This document shows, one piece after another, positions 6,619 to 12,685 of a stretch of 12,685 nt of DNA (its first letter is position 1; each line of letters opens with the position of its first letter). Location of the stretch: positions 1-12,685 of the forward strand of contig DDMS01000024.1 of assembly GCA_002340765.1 (NCBI GenBank), written 5' to 3'. Both the position numbers and the translations under genes were made by a program. This stretch comes from Flavobacteriaceae bacterium UBA2540 (lineage in GTDB: Bacteria > Bacteroidota > Bacteroidia > Flavobacteriales > Flavobacteriaceae). The notes beneath the pieces were generated by a model that worked only from the letters and a program-made list of their open reading frames with translations, was not told the DNA's origin and ran no database searches.

Positions 6619-7038
6619 TTATAAACAAGATTTGTAATTCGAATCTTTTTTATAGAGTTCACTGTTTAACTCCCCATTTTCATAAAATTTTACAATAGTA
6701 TTGTTGCAAGAAAACGCAATTTCATAAGTTTTTATGTGACCAAAATTCAAATCTATGGTTAGTAAATTTCCAGTAATTGTATAATCGTGAGTCCCAGGAA
6801 TTGGAGTTTCGGAAAAAACGTTATTTGTACCATAGTAAGTAAATTGTTTTCCATACTTAAAAGTATGCATTACTCTATCTTCATAACCTTTCAAAAGCCA
6901 TTCACTTCCTTCTAGCAAAGCTACTTTTTGTTGGATTGAAAGTTCTGTTGGAAGTTCATTAGAGTTTTCACAATTGGTAAAAGTTAATGCGCTGATTAAT
7001 GTAAATAATACTAAAAATTTGTTACTCCTATTTTTCAT
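6619..7038 (-). CDS. Putative small lipoprotein of unknown function
   Basis: This 139-residue protein starts with a basic MKNRSNK, a hydrophobic stretch LVLFTLISALTF (9-20) and a cysteine at C23 followed by ENSNE, so it looks like an exported lipoprotein. The lipobox (F-T-N-C) is poor because asparagine is unusual before the cysteine, so simple secretion with a different cleavage site is possible. The mature part has a short helix (LSIQQKVALL) and then WLLKGYEDRVMHTFKYGKQFTYYG and alternating strand-like segments, reminiscent of small beta-barrel (lipocalin-like) domains common in Bacteroidetes lipoproteins. Two more cysteines (FSCNN and a C-terminal SCL) could form a disulfide. It appears to be its own transcription unit, with a promoter at 7076-7108 and a strong terminator at 6567-6601. 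I do not recognise a specific family. Confidence 0.75.
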   Translation of the reverse strand: MKNRSNKFLVLFTLISALTFTNCENSNELPTELSIQQKVALLEGSEWLLKGYEDRVMHTFKYGKQFTYYGTNNVFSETPIPGTHDYTITGNLLTIDLNFGHIKTYEIAFSCNNTIVKFYENGELNSELYKKDSNYKSCL

Positions 7039-7075
7039 AATGTTTGGTTTTAATGTTGATTTAATTTATTTGAAA

Positions 7076-7108
7076 CAAAGTAACGGCAATCCAAGTACTG
7101 TATTCAAA
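7076..7108 (-). promoter_or_regulatory. Possible promoter of the lipoprotein gene
   Basis: On the minus strand TTACTTTG (7083-7076) matches TAnnTTTG at all but one defined base. TTTG (7108-7105) lies 21 bases upstream as a -33 candidate. The leader to the ATG at 7038 would be about 30 bases. Confidence 0.4.
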
Positions 7109-7152
7109 AAAAATATTCAAGAGTGAAAATATAGCGTTAAAGAGGAAAAAAA

Positions 7153-7168
7153 GATTTTAAAAAAAATC
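7153..7168 (-). terminator. Probable terminator after fabD
   Basis: GATTTT (7153-7158) pairs with AAAATC (7163-7168) around an A4 loop, six bases after the fabD stop. On the minus strand it is followed by seven T residues. The stem is short and AT-rich. Confidence 0.45.
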
Positions 7169-7173
7169 CATTT

Positions 7174-8055
7174 TTATAAACTAGCACTACTTGTAACTGC
7201 ATTTCTATCAATCTTTTTTACCAAACCTTGTAGCACATTTCCAGGACCAACTTCTATAAATTCAGAGGCACCATCAGCAATCATTTGTTGTACAGATTGT
7301 GTCCATTTTACAGGAGCAGTCAACTGAATCATCAGATTTTTTTTGATTTCAGCAGGATTTGTAACTGCATTTGCAGTTACATTTTGATACACAGGACATG
7401 AAGGATTTGAAAAATGAGTTGCTTTAATGGCAGCAGCCAATTCTTCTCTTGCAGGTTCCATCATTGGTGAGTGAAATGCACCTCCAACTGGCAACAATAA
7501 TGCTCTTTTTGCACCATTTTCTTTAAGTGCTTCACACGCTTTTTCAACTGCGGATGTTTCTCCAGAAATCACTAATTGTCCCGGGCAATTGTAATTTGCA
7601 GCCACTACAACTCCATCAATGGTATTGCAAATTTCTTCCACAACAGCATCTTCTAAACCCAATACAGCAGCCATTGTAGAAGGAGTAGTTTCACATGCTT
7701 TTTGCATGGCTAATGCACGTTTTGAAACTAAGGTTAAACCGTCTTCAAAAGTTAAAACGCCATTGGCAACTAGTGCAGAGATTTCTCCTAATGAATGTCC
7801 TGCCACCATTTCTGGCAGAAAAGAATCGCGCAAAACGTTGGCTAAAATCACTGAATGTAAAAAAATAGCAGGCTGCGTAACTTTGGTTTCTTTCAATTGC
7901 TCTGCAGTTCCAGTAAACATGATATCTGTGATTGAGAACCCTAAAATGCTATTCGCTTTTTCAAAATAGTCTTTTGCGATGGTAGATTTTTCGTATAAAT
8001 CCAACCCCATCCCTGTAAATTGTGCTCCTTGACCAGGAAAAATATATGCTTTCAT
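7174..8055 (-). CDS. fabD: Malonyl-CoA:acyl carrier protein transacylase
   Basis: FabD moves the malonyl group from malonyl-CoA to acyl carrier protein, supplying the elongation unit of type II fatty-acid synthesis in the cytosol. The 293-residue length is normal for the family. All key segments are present: GQGAQ (8-12), the nucleophile elbow GHSLGE with catalytic S88 (86-91), R113 for binding the malonyl carboxylate, NYNCPGQLVISG (154-165), catalytic H195 in GGAFHSPM, and VGPGNVLQGLV near the C terminus. It is flanked by its own promoter (8083-8090) and a terminator-like hairpin (7153-7168), so it is likely transcribed alone. A 94-base gap separates it from the phosphorylase gene upstream. 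Nothing odd is seen. Confidence 0.96.
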   Translation of the reverse strand: MKAYIFPGQGAQFTGMGLDLYEKSTIAKDYFEKANSILGFSITDIMFTGTAEQLKETKVTQPAIFLHSVILANVLRDSFLPEMVAGHSLGEISALVANGVLTFEDGLTLVSKRALAMQKACETTPSTMAAVLGLEDAVVEEICNTIDGVVVAANYNCPGQLVISGETSAVEKACEALKENGAKRALLLPVGGAFHSPMMEPAREELAAAIKATHFSNPSCPVYQNVTANAVTNPAEIKKNLMIQLTAPVKWTQSVQQMIADGASEFIEVGPGNVLQGLVKKIDRNAVTSSASL

Positions 8056-8082
8056 TTGTTGTTTTTTGAATTATTTGCGTGG

Positions 8083-8090
8083 CAAAAATA
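8083..8090 (-). promoter_or_regulatory. -7 promoter box of fabD
   Basis: TATTTTTG on the minus strand is a perfect TAnnTTTG box 28 bases upstream of the fabD ATG (8055). A -33 TTG is not obvious. The 94-base gap holding it also has a weak all-AT hairpin (8133-8147) just past the phosphorylase gene. Confidence 0.5.
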
Positions 8091-8149
8091 AGGGTTTTTA
8101 TGAGATTGAATTCGGGTTGTAATTTCCTAATAAAAAATGTTATTTTTGA

Positions 8150-8965
8150 TTACAAAACTTTAATCACACCTTTAAATAAGTCAATCATTTTTGGTTCAGC
8201 TTCACCAGCAATGGCAATAATTTCTGCGATGTTTAAAGGTTGTAAATTTTTTGGGTCACATTCGTCTGTCAACACTGAAATGGCTGCACAAGGCAAATTC
8301 AATTGTTTTGCAACAATCGCTTCAGGAACTGTGCTCATACCAACAGCATCTGCCTCTAAAATTTGCAACATCCTGTATTCTGATTTGGTTTCCAGTTGAG
8401 GTCCTAAAACACTTGCATATATTCCTTCGTGCAATAAAATGTTATTTTCTTTAGCAATTTCTTTTATTTTTTGATTGATATTTTTTGAATATGGTTCCAA
8501 TAAATCCACAAAAATATTTCCAAAAGAATTGGCTCCTTTGAATGCCAAAGGCGAACTTCCTTGCAAATTGATATGGTCTTCAATCAACATCAAATCGCCT
8601 TTTTTATAGGTTAAGTTGATGGCTCCAGCTGCATTTGAGATTAGTAATTGTTGAATTCCCAAACCATGCATTGTTCTGATTCCATAGGTTACTTGCCAAG
8701 GAGAATAGCCTTCGTATAAATGAAATCTGCCAGACATGACCACCACTTTTTTTCCTGATAATGTTCCATAAATCAATTTTCCAGAATGAAATTCGACAGT
8801 TGCCACTGGAAAATTTGGAATTTCAGCATACCCAATTTCTTTTTCAATGTCAATTTCGTTGACAAGTTTTCCTAAACCTGTACCTAAAACAATTCCAACG
8901 GTTGGATTTGAAAATCCGTTAGCTTTTAAAAAATCGATGGTTTCTTGGAGTCGTTGTTTTTTCAT
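8150..8965 (-). CDS. Purine nucleoside phosphorylase (trimeric PNP family)
   Basis: This enzyme splits purine nucleosides with phosphate into free base and ribose 1-phosphate. The 271-residue protein has the hallmarks of the trimeric family: GTGLG phosphate loop (28-32), GRFHLYEGY (79-87), SNAAGA (110-115), GPQLET with the purine-binding glutamate E192, and AVGMSTVPE (207-215). The residue that in human PNP is N243 and selects 6-oxopurines appears here as D234 (SVLTDE versus SLITNK), a change that favours adenosine-type substrates in engineered human PNP. It follows the ArsM/ArsS/transferase genes, the last of which ends 50 bases upstream, and may work in arsenosugar formation by removing adenine from the ArsS product; general purine salvage is the simpler alternative. 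A possible internal promoter box is at 9011-9018. Confidence 0.92.
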   Translation of the reverse strand: MKKQRLQETIDFLKANGFSNPTVGIVLGTGLGKLVNEIDIEKEIGYAEIPNFPVATVEFHSGKLIYGTLSGKKVVVMSGRFHLYEGYSPWQVTYGIRTMHGLGIQQLLISNAAGAINLTYKKGDLMLIEDHINLQGSSPLAFKGANSFGNIFVDLLEPYSKNINQKIKEIAKENNILLHEGIYASVLGPQLETKSEYRMLQILEADAVGMSTVPEAIVAKQLNLPCAAISVLTDECDPKNLQPLNIAEIIAIAGEAEPKMIDLFKGVIKVL

Positions 8966-9010
8966 GTTTTAGAATAAATAATAAAATTTTAAAACCTGTG
9001 AGATTTGTTT

Positions 9011-9018
9011 CAAAATTA
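9011..9018 (-). promoter_or_regulatory. Possible internal -7 box before the phosphorylase gene
   Basis: TAATTTTG on the minus strand fits TAnnTTTG and includes the stop codon (TAA, 9018-9016) of the upstream transferase gene. It lies 46 bases before the phosphorylase ATG. No good -33 element is seen, so chance occurrence in AT-rich DNA is possible. Confidence 0.3.
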
Positions 9019-9618
9019 GTCAAAAAAATGTTGAAATGCAGGACGAAATTCAATGTCTTCAAAAACATCCACATCATTCAATTCTTCCAATAAAAAAACT
9101 TTTTTATCTGTCAAATCTCCCAAAGTTTCTTTGAGAACAGTGGCTGTTCCCCATTTTTTATGTTGAAAAATCGGTTTGTGAATTGATTTCATACCCAATA
9201 AATAATAGCCTCCGTCTTTTGCAGGTCCCAAAACAACGTCGTTAGCATTTAAATTTTCAAAGGCATTTTCAATAATTTCTGGTGTAATATCATACAAATC
9301 ACTACCAATAATGACAACTTTTTCATATCCTTTTTCAAAAGATTGTTCAAAAGCTTGTTGCATTTTCATTCCTAAATCTCCTTCTAGTTGAAGGTGTTTT
9401 TGAAATATTTCTGGATTCCAAAGATCATTCTCAGTTATTTTTTCTGAGTAAAAAACAGCTTTGTCTGATGTAACTTTTTGAGTAACTTCCTCAGTTTTTT
9501 TCAATAAAAATCGATAGATTTCTAGAGTAGTTTCATCACCAACTGTTTTTGCCAAACGCGTTTTTACTTTGCCTAATTCAGGGTTTCTAGTGAAGATTAA
9601 CAATCGATTTTTACTCAT
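9016..9618 (-). CDS. TIGR04282-type (DUF2064) glycosyltransferase-like protein, rSAM/selenodomain-associated
   Basis: A 200-residue cytosolic protein of the GT-A-like nucleotidyl/glycosyltransferase fold. The N terminus has IFTRNPELGKVKTRLAKTVG (8-27), the family's nucleotide-binding loop with KTRL. GDLGMKMQQAF (80-90), VVIIGSDLYDIT (101-112, metal-site aspartate D107; the family often has GTDCP) and GPAKDGGYYLLG (131-142) follow. The family is named for its frequent genomic pairing with the radical SAM/selenodomain proteins seen here at 11218-12270, so it is a good candidate for the sugar-modifying step of the arsenosugar pathway; the donor and acceptor are unknown. The ATG at 9618 is chosen because an upstream ATG (9669) would add only a lysine-rich tail, while this start gives the usual MSKNRLLIFTRNP opening and an 8-base overlap with the rhodanese gene, typical of coupled genes. 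Confidence 0.88.
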   Translation of the reverse strand: MSKNRLLIFTRNPELGKVKTRLAKTVGDETTLEIYRFLLKKTEEVTQKVTSDKAVFYSEKITENDLWNPEIFQKHLQLEGDLGMKMQQAFEQSFEKGYEKVVIIGSDLYDITPEIIENAFENLNANDVVLGPAKDGGYYLLGMKSIHKPIFQHKKWGTATVLKETLGDLTDKKVFLLEELNDVDVFEDIEFRPAFQHFFD

Positions 9619-10108
9619 ACACTTTTTCAACTTTTTTAAGCCATTTTTCCCAACTTTTATTGAAAGCATGGACTTTTTCTGTTGATTTTCCTAAAGTATC
9701 CACGACTTGAAAATCATTGTTTTTCCATTCGAAAATTCCTCCATATAAATTAAATACATTTGTATAACCAGCCTGAATTAGTTGATGCGCAATGGTTTCT
9801 GAACGAATTCCCAAAGAACAATACACCACAATTTTGGTGTTTTTATCTTTAGGAAGTTTTGAAATTGTTTCTTTCAAATCAAAAGTATTGTATCCAACAC
9901 ACAAGGCATTTTGCAAATGACTTACATTGAATTCTTCTAATTCTCTAGCATCTAATAAAATAGCAGTCGATTTTGGCATTGCCAATGTTTCTACAGAAAT
10001 ATAAGGAACGTTTCTTTTATTCCAAGTTTTTAGCAAATTATCTAGTTTTTCTTGTCCGAAAAAAGAAAAAGAACTGATTGATAAAAAGAATAAAAAAATA
10101 TTTTTCAT
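9611..10108 (-). CDS. Exported rhodanese-like domain protein
   Basis: A 165-residue protein with an apparent signal peptide (MKNIFLFFLSISSFSFFG, about 1-18) followed by one rhodanese domain. LLDARELEEFNVSHLQNALCVGY (51-73) is the usual start of the domain, and VVYCSLGIRSE (94-104) holds the catalytic cysteine C97 in a six-residue loop (CSLGIR) that would carry a persulfide. FNLYGGIFEWKNN ends the core, and a basic tail (SWEKWLKKVEKVYE) follows. It should act in the periplasm, unlike its cytosolic neighbours. Rhodanese genes are seen near radical SAM/selenodomain clusters, but their role there is not settled; thiolation of arsenicals or plain sulfur transfer are both possible. It overlaps the transferase gene by 8 bases and lies 36 bases after arsM, so it is part of the operon. 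Confidence 0.85.
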   Translation of the reverse strand: MKNIFLFFLSISSFSFFGQEKLDNLLKTWNKRNVPYISVETLAMPKSTAILLDARELEEFNVSHLQNALCVGYNTFDLKETISKLPKDKNTKIVVYCSLGIRSETIAHQLIQAGYTNVFNLYGGIFEWKNNDFQVVDTLGKSTEKVHAFNKSWEKWLKKVEKVYE

Positions 10109-10119
10109 TATTTAAAATT

Positions 10120-10140
10120 CAAAACTTAAAACTCAAAACT
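10120..10140. repeat. 7-bp tandem repeat, three copies, between arsM and the rhodanese gene
   Basis: Three back-to-back copies of (C/T)AAAACT fill most of the 36-base gap. Copy number at such tracts can slip and change spacing between co-transcribed genes. Confidence 0.6.
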
Positions 10141-10144
10141 GTAC

Positions 10145-11113
10145 TTAACAACAACCTACACCATCATAATGAAACGTTGAAGGTGATATAAAAATATCAT
10201 TTCTATTCAAATCAGACAACGCTTTTGCAGTTTTATCACAAATGGCCAATGGCTGATTTTTTAATAAAGTATGTCCTGCTTTGTCATCAAAAAAATCTTC
10301 ATCACCATAATAAATTGCTGCTTTTCCAGTAAAAATGCAAGGTCCATCAACAGGCATTGGATCTTTGATAGCAGCCACTTCAATGGATTCAATATAAATC
10401 AATTCGTCTGTGGGATAATTTTTTGGGTCTAAAATTCGGTAAGGTTTTCTTGCTCTGATTTCAATAGTTCCAAAACCTTCATCTGTTAAGGCTTTTACAT
10501 AATTCGCTATTGACAAACTTCCACTCAAACACAATGCTCGCAAACGCTCATCATTTCTGAGTTCATCATTCATTTCTTGTTCGCAAGTTGGATCGCTCAT
10601 CACCAAACGTCCATGAGGTTTTAAAACACGATACATTTCAGAAATCGCTTGTTGCAAATCATCTTTCTTGAAAATATTGAACAAACAATTTTGTGCAGCC
10701 ACATCAATATAGTTGTCTTCAACAGGCAAATTCATGGCATCACCTTTTCGTAAATCTACAAAATCACACTGAAACCAAGGATTTTGATTTTCAGCTTCCA
10801 TAAAATTTTTACGAGAAGCCTCCAACATTTCATCCACAACATCAATCCCAATCACACCCTTTTTTTGACGAGAGAAATACGAAAATTGTAGCAATTCCAT
10901 GCCTCCTCCAACTCCAACATATAAAATTTTTGGATTGTTTGTCAAATCGCGTGCATGGACTGTAGAACCACAACCGTAATTCATTTCTTGCATGATTCTT
11001 GGAATTTTCAATCCTGGTAATTCCCAAATGGGATTTGTTGTGCAGCACAAACCAATATTAGGTTTTAAAGCGGCTTCTTTATATACATTCTTTGTAGTTT
11101 CTAAATAACTCAT
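10145..11113 (-). CDS. arsM: Arsenite methyltransferase ArsM (arsenosugar-pathway type)
   Basis: ArsM uses SAM to methylate trivalent arsenic in the cytosol, giving mono- and dimethylated species. The 322-residue protein has a class I methyltransferase core with motif I ILYVGVGGGMELLQF (63-77), the acidic end of strand 2 in GIDVVDEML (89-97) and YRVLKPHGRLVMSDP (161-175). The three cysteines that bind As(III) in this family appear conserved: C48 in NYGCGS, C143 in AQNCLFNIF and C195 in RALCLSGSL. Further cysteines are C23-C24 and a C-terminal VGCC, which may help capture or hand over arsenic. The C-terminal third (230-322) is an extension beyond the core, as in arsenosugar-type ArsM. It lies between the ArsS and rhodanese genes, which supports an organoarsenical product over plain detoxification by volatile arsines. 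Confidence 0.92.
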   Translation of the reverse strand: MSYLETTKNVYKEAALKPNIGLCCTTNPIWELPGLKIPRIMQEMNYGCGSTVHARDLTNNPKILYVGVGGGMELLQFSYFSRQKKGVIGIDVVDEMLEASRKNFMEAENQNPWFQCDFVDLRKGDAMNLPVEDNYIDVAAQNCLFNIFKKDDLQQAISEMYRVLKPHGRLVMSDPTCEQEMNDELRNDERLRALCLSGSLSIANYVKALTDEGFGTIEIRARKPYRILDPKNYPTDELIYIESIEVAAIKDPMPVDGPCIFTGKAAIYYGDEDFFDDKAGHTLLKNQPLAICDKTAKALSDLNRNDIFISPSTFHYDGVGCC

Positions 11114-11128
11114 GATTTTATTTTTTTT

Positions 11129-11212
11129 CTACAAGGTTTCAAAAACCTTGAAGGTATTGTTTTGTTTTTTTATACCTAGAAGGAGTCCTCATCCTTCGGA
11201 AACACCTTGCAG
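11129..11212. repeat. Nested inverted-repeat element between arsS and arsM
   Basis: The gap between arsS and arsM is almost filled by inverted repeats. CAAGGTTT (11132-11139) pairs with AAACCTTG (11143-11150), AGGTAT (11152-11157) with ATACCT (11172-11177), and GAAGGA (11179-11184) with TCCTTC (11192-11197). The ends CTACAAGGTTT (11129-11139) and AAACACCTTGCAG (11200-11212) are also roughly inverted to each other, so the whole could fold as a multi-branched structure. It looks like a dispersed noncoding repeat sitting in the operon. It may also act as an RNA structure tuning arsM relative to arsS. Confidence 0.6.
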
Positions 11213-11217
11213 GAAAT

Positions 11218-12270
11218 TTATGCAACTACGCCTTGACAACTACTTCCAGCTCCTGCTGAGCAGCCATAACAATGTTGATTGATAATAATATTTCTGTTTT
11301 GTAATTCATTTTCGTTATAATCTGAAATGTGCTGAATTTTGCTAGCCACTTTCAAATTCAACATTTGATTGAAATCGCAATCATACAAAAATCCATCCCA
11401 ACTTAAAGAAATTGTATTGGTACACATCACATTTTGAACAGCAACAGGATTATAAGCATCCACCAAAGCTGTCATATAATCTTCGTAATTATCTGACGCA
11501 ATTAAGTAATCTAAAAAACGACTGATGGGCAAATTTGTGATTGCAAATAAGTTGTGAAATTCAATTTCAAAATCTTCTTTCAATGCTTTTTTGAAGTCAT
11601 TTTCCAATGCTTTTTGATTTCCCGGCAAAAAAGCTCCCGATGGATTATACACCAAATCCAATTTCAAATCAGAATTTGGCATTCCATAACCCACTTCATT
11701 TAATAATTTTAAGGCTGCTATTGATTTGTCAAAAACACCATCTCCACGTTGTTTATCAGTTTTCCCTTTGGTATAATGTGGCATAGAAGAAACCACATGC
11801 ACTTTATGTTTTTTAAAAAATTCAGGCAAATCGTGGTATTTTTTATTGGCTTTGATAATCGTCAAATTTGAGCGCACAATAAAATCTTTGATGCCAACTT
11901 TGGATGCTTCTTGCACAAACCATCTAAAATCTGGATTCATTTCTGGTGCACCACCTGTTAAATCAAGGGTATGCGCTGCCGTCTTTTTGATGACTTCCAA
12001 ACATTGCATCATGGTTTCTTTAGTCATGATTTCTTTGCGATCAGGACCTGCATCCACATGACAATGTTCACAAACCTGATTGCACATATAGCCCAAATTG
12101 ATTTGCAAAACTTCTAGTTTTTTGGGACGTAAAGGAAACTGTTTTGTTTCGCTTATTTTTTCAGCAAAAGTGGGTAATTCTCCGTTTTTAAAAATTCCGT
12201 TTGATAAAATTTCGATTTGTCTTTGCGTATTTGCGATATTGTTATTTCGTGCTTTTAGCGATTTCTTCAT
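11218..12270 (-). CDS. arsS: Arsenosugar biosynthesis radical SAM protein ArsS
   Basis: ArsS is a radical SAM enzyme of the TIGR04167 (rSAM/selenodomain) family that joins a 5'-deoxyadenosyl group from SAM to a methylated arsenical, the key carbon-arsenic step of arsenosugar synthesis. The 350-residue protein has the cluster motif CNQVCEHC (C63, C67, C70) after VLQINLGYM, then HVDAGPDR and the SAM-binding GGAPE (106-110). The C-terminal region carries a second cysteine set: C283, C298 in LYDCDFN, C334 and C337 in HCYGC, and C345 in SSCQG, likely an auxiliary iron-sulfur site. Some relatives have selenocysteine in this tail; here all positions are ordinary cysteine and no in-frame TGA is read through. 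It lies 30 bases after the AhpD-like gene and just before arsM, forming the core of the operon. Confidence 0.93.
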   Translation of the reverse strand: MKKSLKARNNNIANTQRQIEILSNGIFKNGELPTFAEKISETKQFPLRPKKLEVLQINLGYMCNQVCEHCHVDAGPDRKEIMTKETMMQCLEVIKKTAAHTLDLTGGAPEMNPDFRWFVQEASKVGIKDFIVRSNLTIIKANKKYHDLPEFFKKHKVHVVSSMPHYTKGKTDKQRGDGVFDKSIAALKLLNEVGYGMPNSDLKLDLVYNPSGAFLPGNQKALENDFKKALKEDFEIEFHNLFAITNLPISRFLDYLIASDNYEDYMTALVDAYNPVAVQNVMCTNTISLSWDGFLYDCDFNQMLNLKVASKIQHISDYNENELQNRNIIINQHCYGCSAGAGSSCQGVVA

Positions 12271-12272
12271 TC

Positions 12273-12297
12273 AATTCGTAATTTCTAATTCGTAATT
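12273..12297. repeat. Pair of 11-bp direct repeats between the AhpD-like gene and arsS
   Basis: AATTCGTAATT occurs at 12273-12283 and again at 12287-12297, a 14-base period that fills the 30-base intergenic gap. Short tracts of this kind are common in flavobacterial gaps. Confidence 0.6.
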
Positions 12298-12300
12298 AAT

Positions 12301-12636
12301 TTACATCTCCAATTTATTCACTACATTCATCATTTGAACACCATGCACCAAAGTTGCCCCACTTTTGATGGCTGCTCCAACATGAATGGCTTCCATCATT
12401 TCTTCTTTAGTAATTCCTTTTTGCAAACCATCTTTTGTATAAGCATCAATACAATAAGGACATTGTTCAGTATGCGCAACAGCCAATGCAATCAAGCTTT
12501 TTTCGCGAGCAGAAAGTGCGCCTTCTTCAAAAACTTTTCCATAATAATCGAAAAATTTAGTCCCCAATTCTTCACTCCATTCCGTGATTTTTCCAAACTT
12601 TCTTAAGTCCGCTTCATCATAATATGTTTTTGACAT
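12301..12636 (-). CDS. AhpD/carboxymuconolactone decarboxylase-like protein of the arsenosugar cluster
   Basis: A 111-residue single-domain AhpD-fold protein matching the small peroxidase-like family (TIGR04169 type) found beside radical SAM/selenodomain genes. EGALSAREKSLIALAVAHTEQCPYCIDAYTKDGL (38-71) holds the redox pair C59-x-x-C62 with E57 and H55 nearby; the second half EEMMEAIHVGAAIKSGATLVHGV is typical of the AhpD helices. Relatives may carry selenocysteine in this motif, but here both are cysteine. AhpD proteins reduce peroxides or disulfides, so it may keep thiols or arsenicals reduced for ArsM and ArsS; this is inference. It is the first gene of the operon seen in the window; its upstream region continues past the edge. 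Confidence 0.88.
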   Translation of the reverse strand: MSKTYYDEADLRKFGKITEWSEELGTKFFDYYGKVFEEGALSAREKSLIALAVAHTEQCPYCIDAYTKDGLQKGITKEEMMEAIHVGAAIKSGATLVHGVQMMNVVNKLEM

Positions 12637-12639
12637 TTT

Positions 12640-12645
12640 CTCCTA
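12640..12645 (-). promoter_or_regulatory. Shine-Dalgarno-like site of the AhpD-like gene
   Basis: AGGAGA lies three bases upstream of the ATG at 12636 on the minus strand. Clear Shine-Dalgarno sites are rare in Bacteroidetes and none of the other genes here has one this good. No convincing TAnnTTTG box is seen in the 49 bases upstream. Confidence 0.5.
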
Positions 12646-12685
12646 ATTTTATTAAATTTTTAGTCTATTTCCGTATGTAAAATAA

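Noticed and set aside
11218..12636. Selenocysteine in ArsS or the AhpD-like protein
   Set aside because: Relatives can carry it, but both motifs (CYGC...SSCQG and CPYC) use ordinary cysteine codons and the frames end at TAA.

Overview
This window looks like the chromosome of a marine-type Flavobacteriaceae bacterium (Bacteroidetes), perhaps near Polaribacter or Tenacibaculum; the genus is a guess from protein style. The supporting signs are very AT-rich DNA, Bacteroidetes-type -7 promoter boxes (TAnnTTTG) upstream of several genes, few Shine-Dalgarno sites, flavobacterial protein sequences, and short GC-rich palindromic repeats typical of flavobacteria. Every intact host gene is on the minus strand, so the window reads right to left.

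Positions 12636-8150 hold a compact six-gene set that reads as an arsenosugar (organoarsenical) pathway. In transcription order it has a CPYC-type AhpD-like protein, the radical SAM protein ArsS, the arsenite methyltransferase ArsM, an exported rhodanese-like protein, an rSAM/selenodomain-associated DUF2064 transferase and a purine nucleoside phosphorylase. The suggested flow is that ArsM methylates As(III) with SAM, ArsS couples the arsenical to the 5'-deoxyadenosyl group of SAM, and the phosphorylase and transferase then remove the purine and build the sugar. Only the first two steps rest on known family roles.

Positions 8055-6492 hold fabD (fatty-acid synthesis) and a small putative lipoprotein ending at a strong terminator. 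Leucyl-tRNA synthetase (6494-3120) then dominates the centre. This leuS is unusual. An intact-looking DUF559 (Vsr-like) endonuclease domain of about 110 residues is nested in frame inside its CP1 editing region, and two GC-rich palindromic repeats in opposite orientation flank the insert. Two more copies of the same repeat sit elsewhere in leuS, near the N terminus and near the anticodon-binding domain, and both are translated in frame. The architecture suggests a nuclease plus palindrome element that invades coding sequence while keeping the host essential gene open. This is the best candidate for an undescribed system here.

Positions 2994-85 are a former three-gene operon: a crotonase-family protein, a MOSC protein, and a membrane protein now in ruins. 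The third gene starts 1 nt after the MOSC stop. It is cut after about ten codons by a 977-bp IS982-family element with a 7-bp target duplication, and it carries two further frameshifts. The IS transposase is itself dead (two-base deletion, in-frame stop and two one-base insertions). The first 84 bases hold only a weak hairpin and a possible second IS982-like end.
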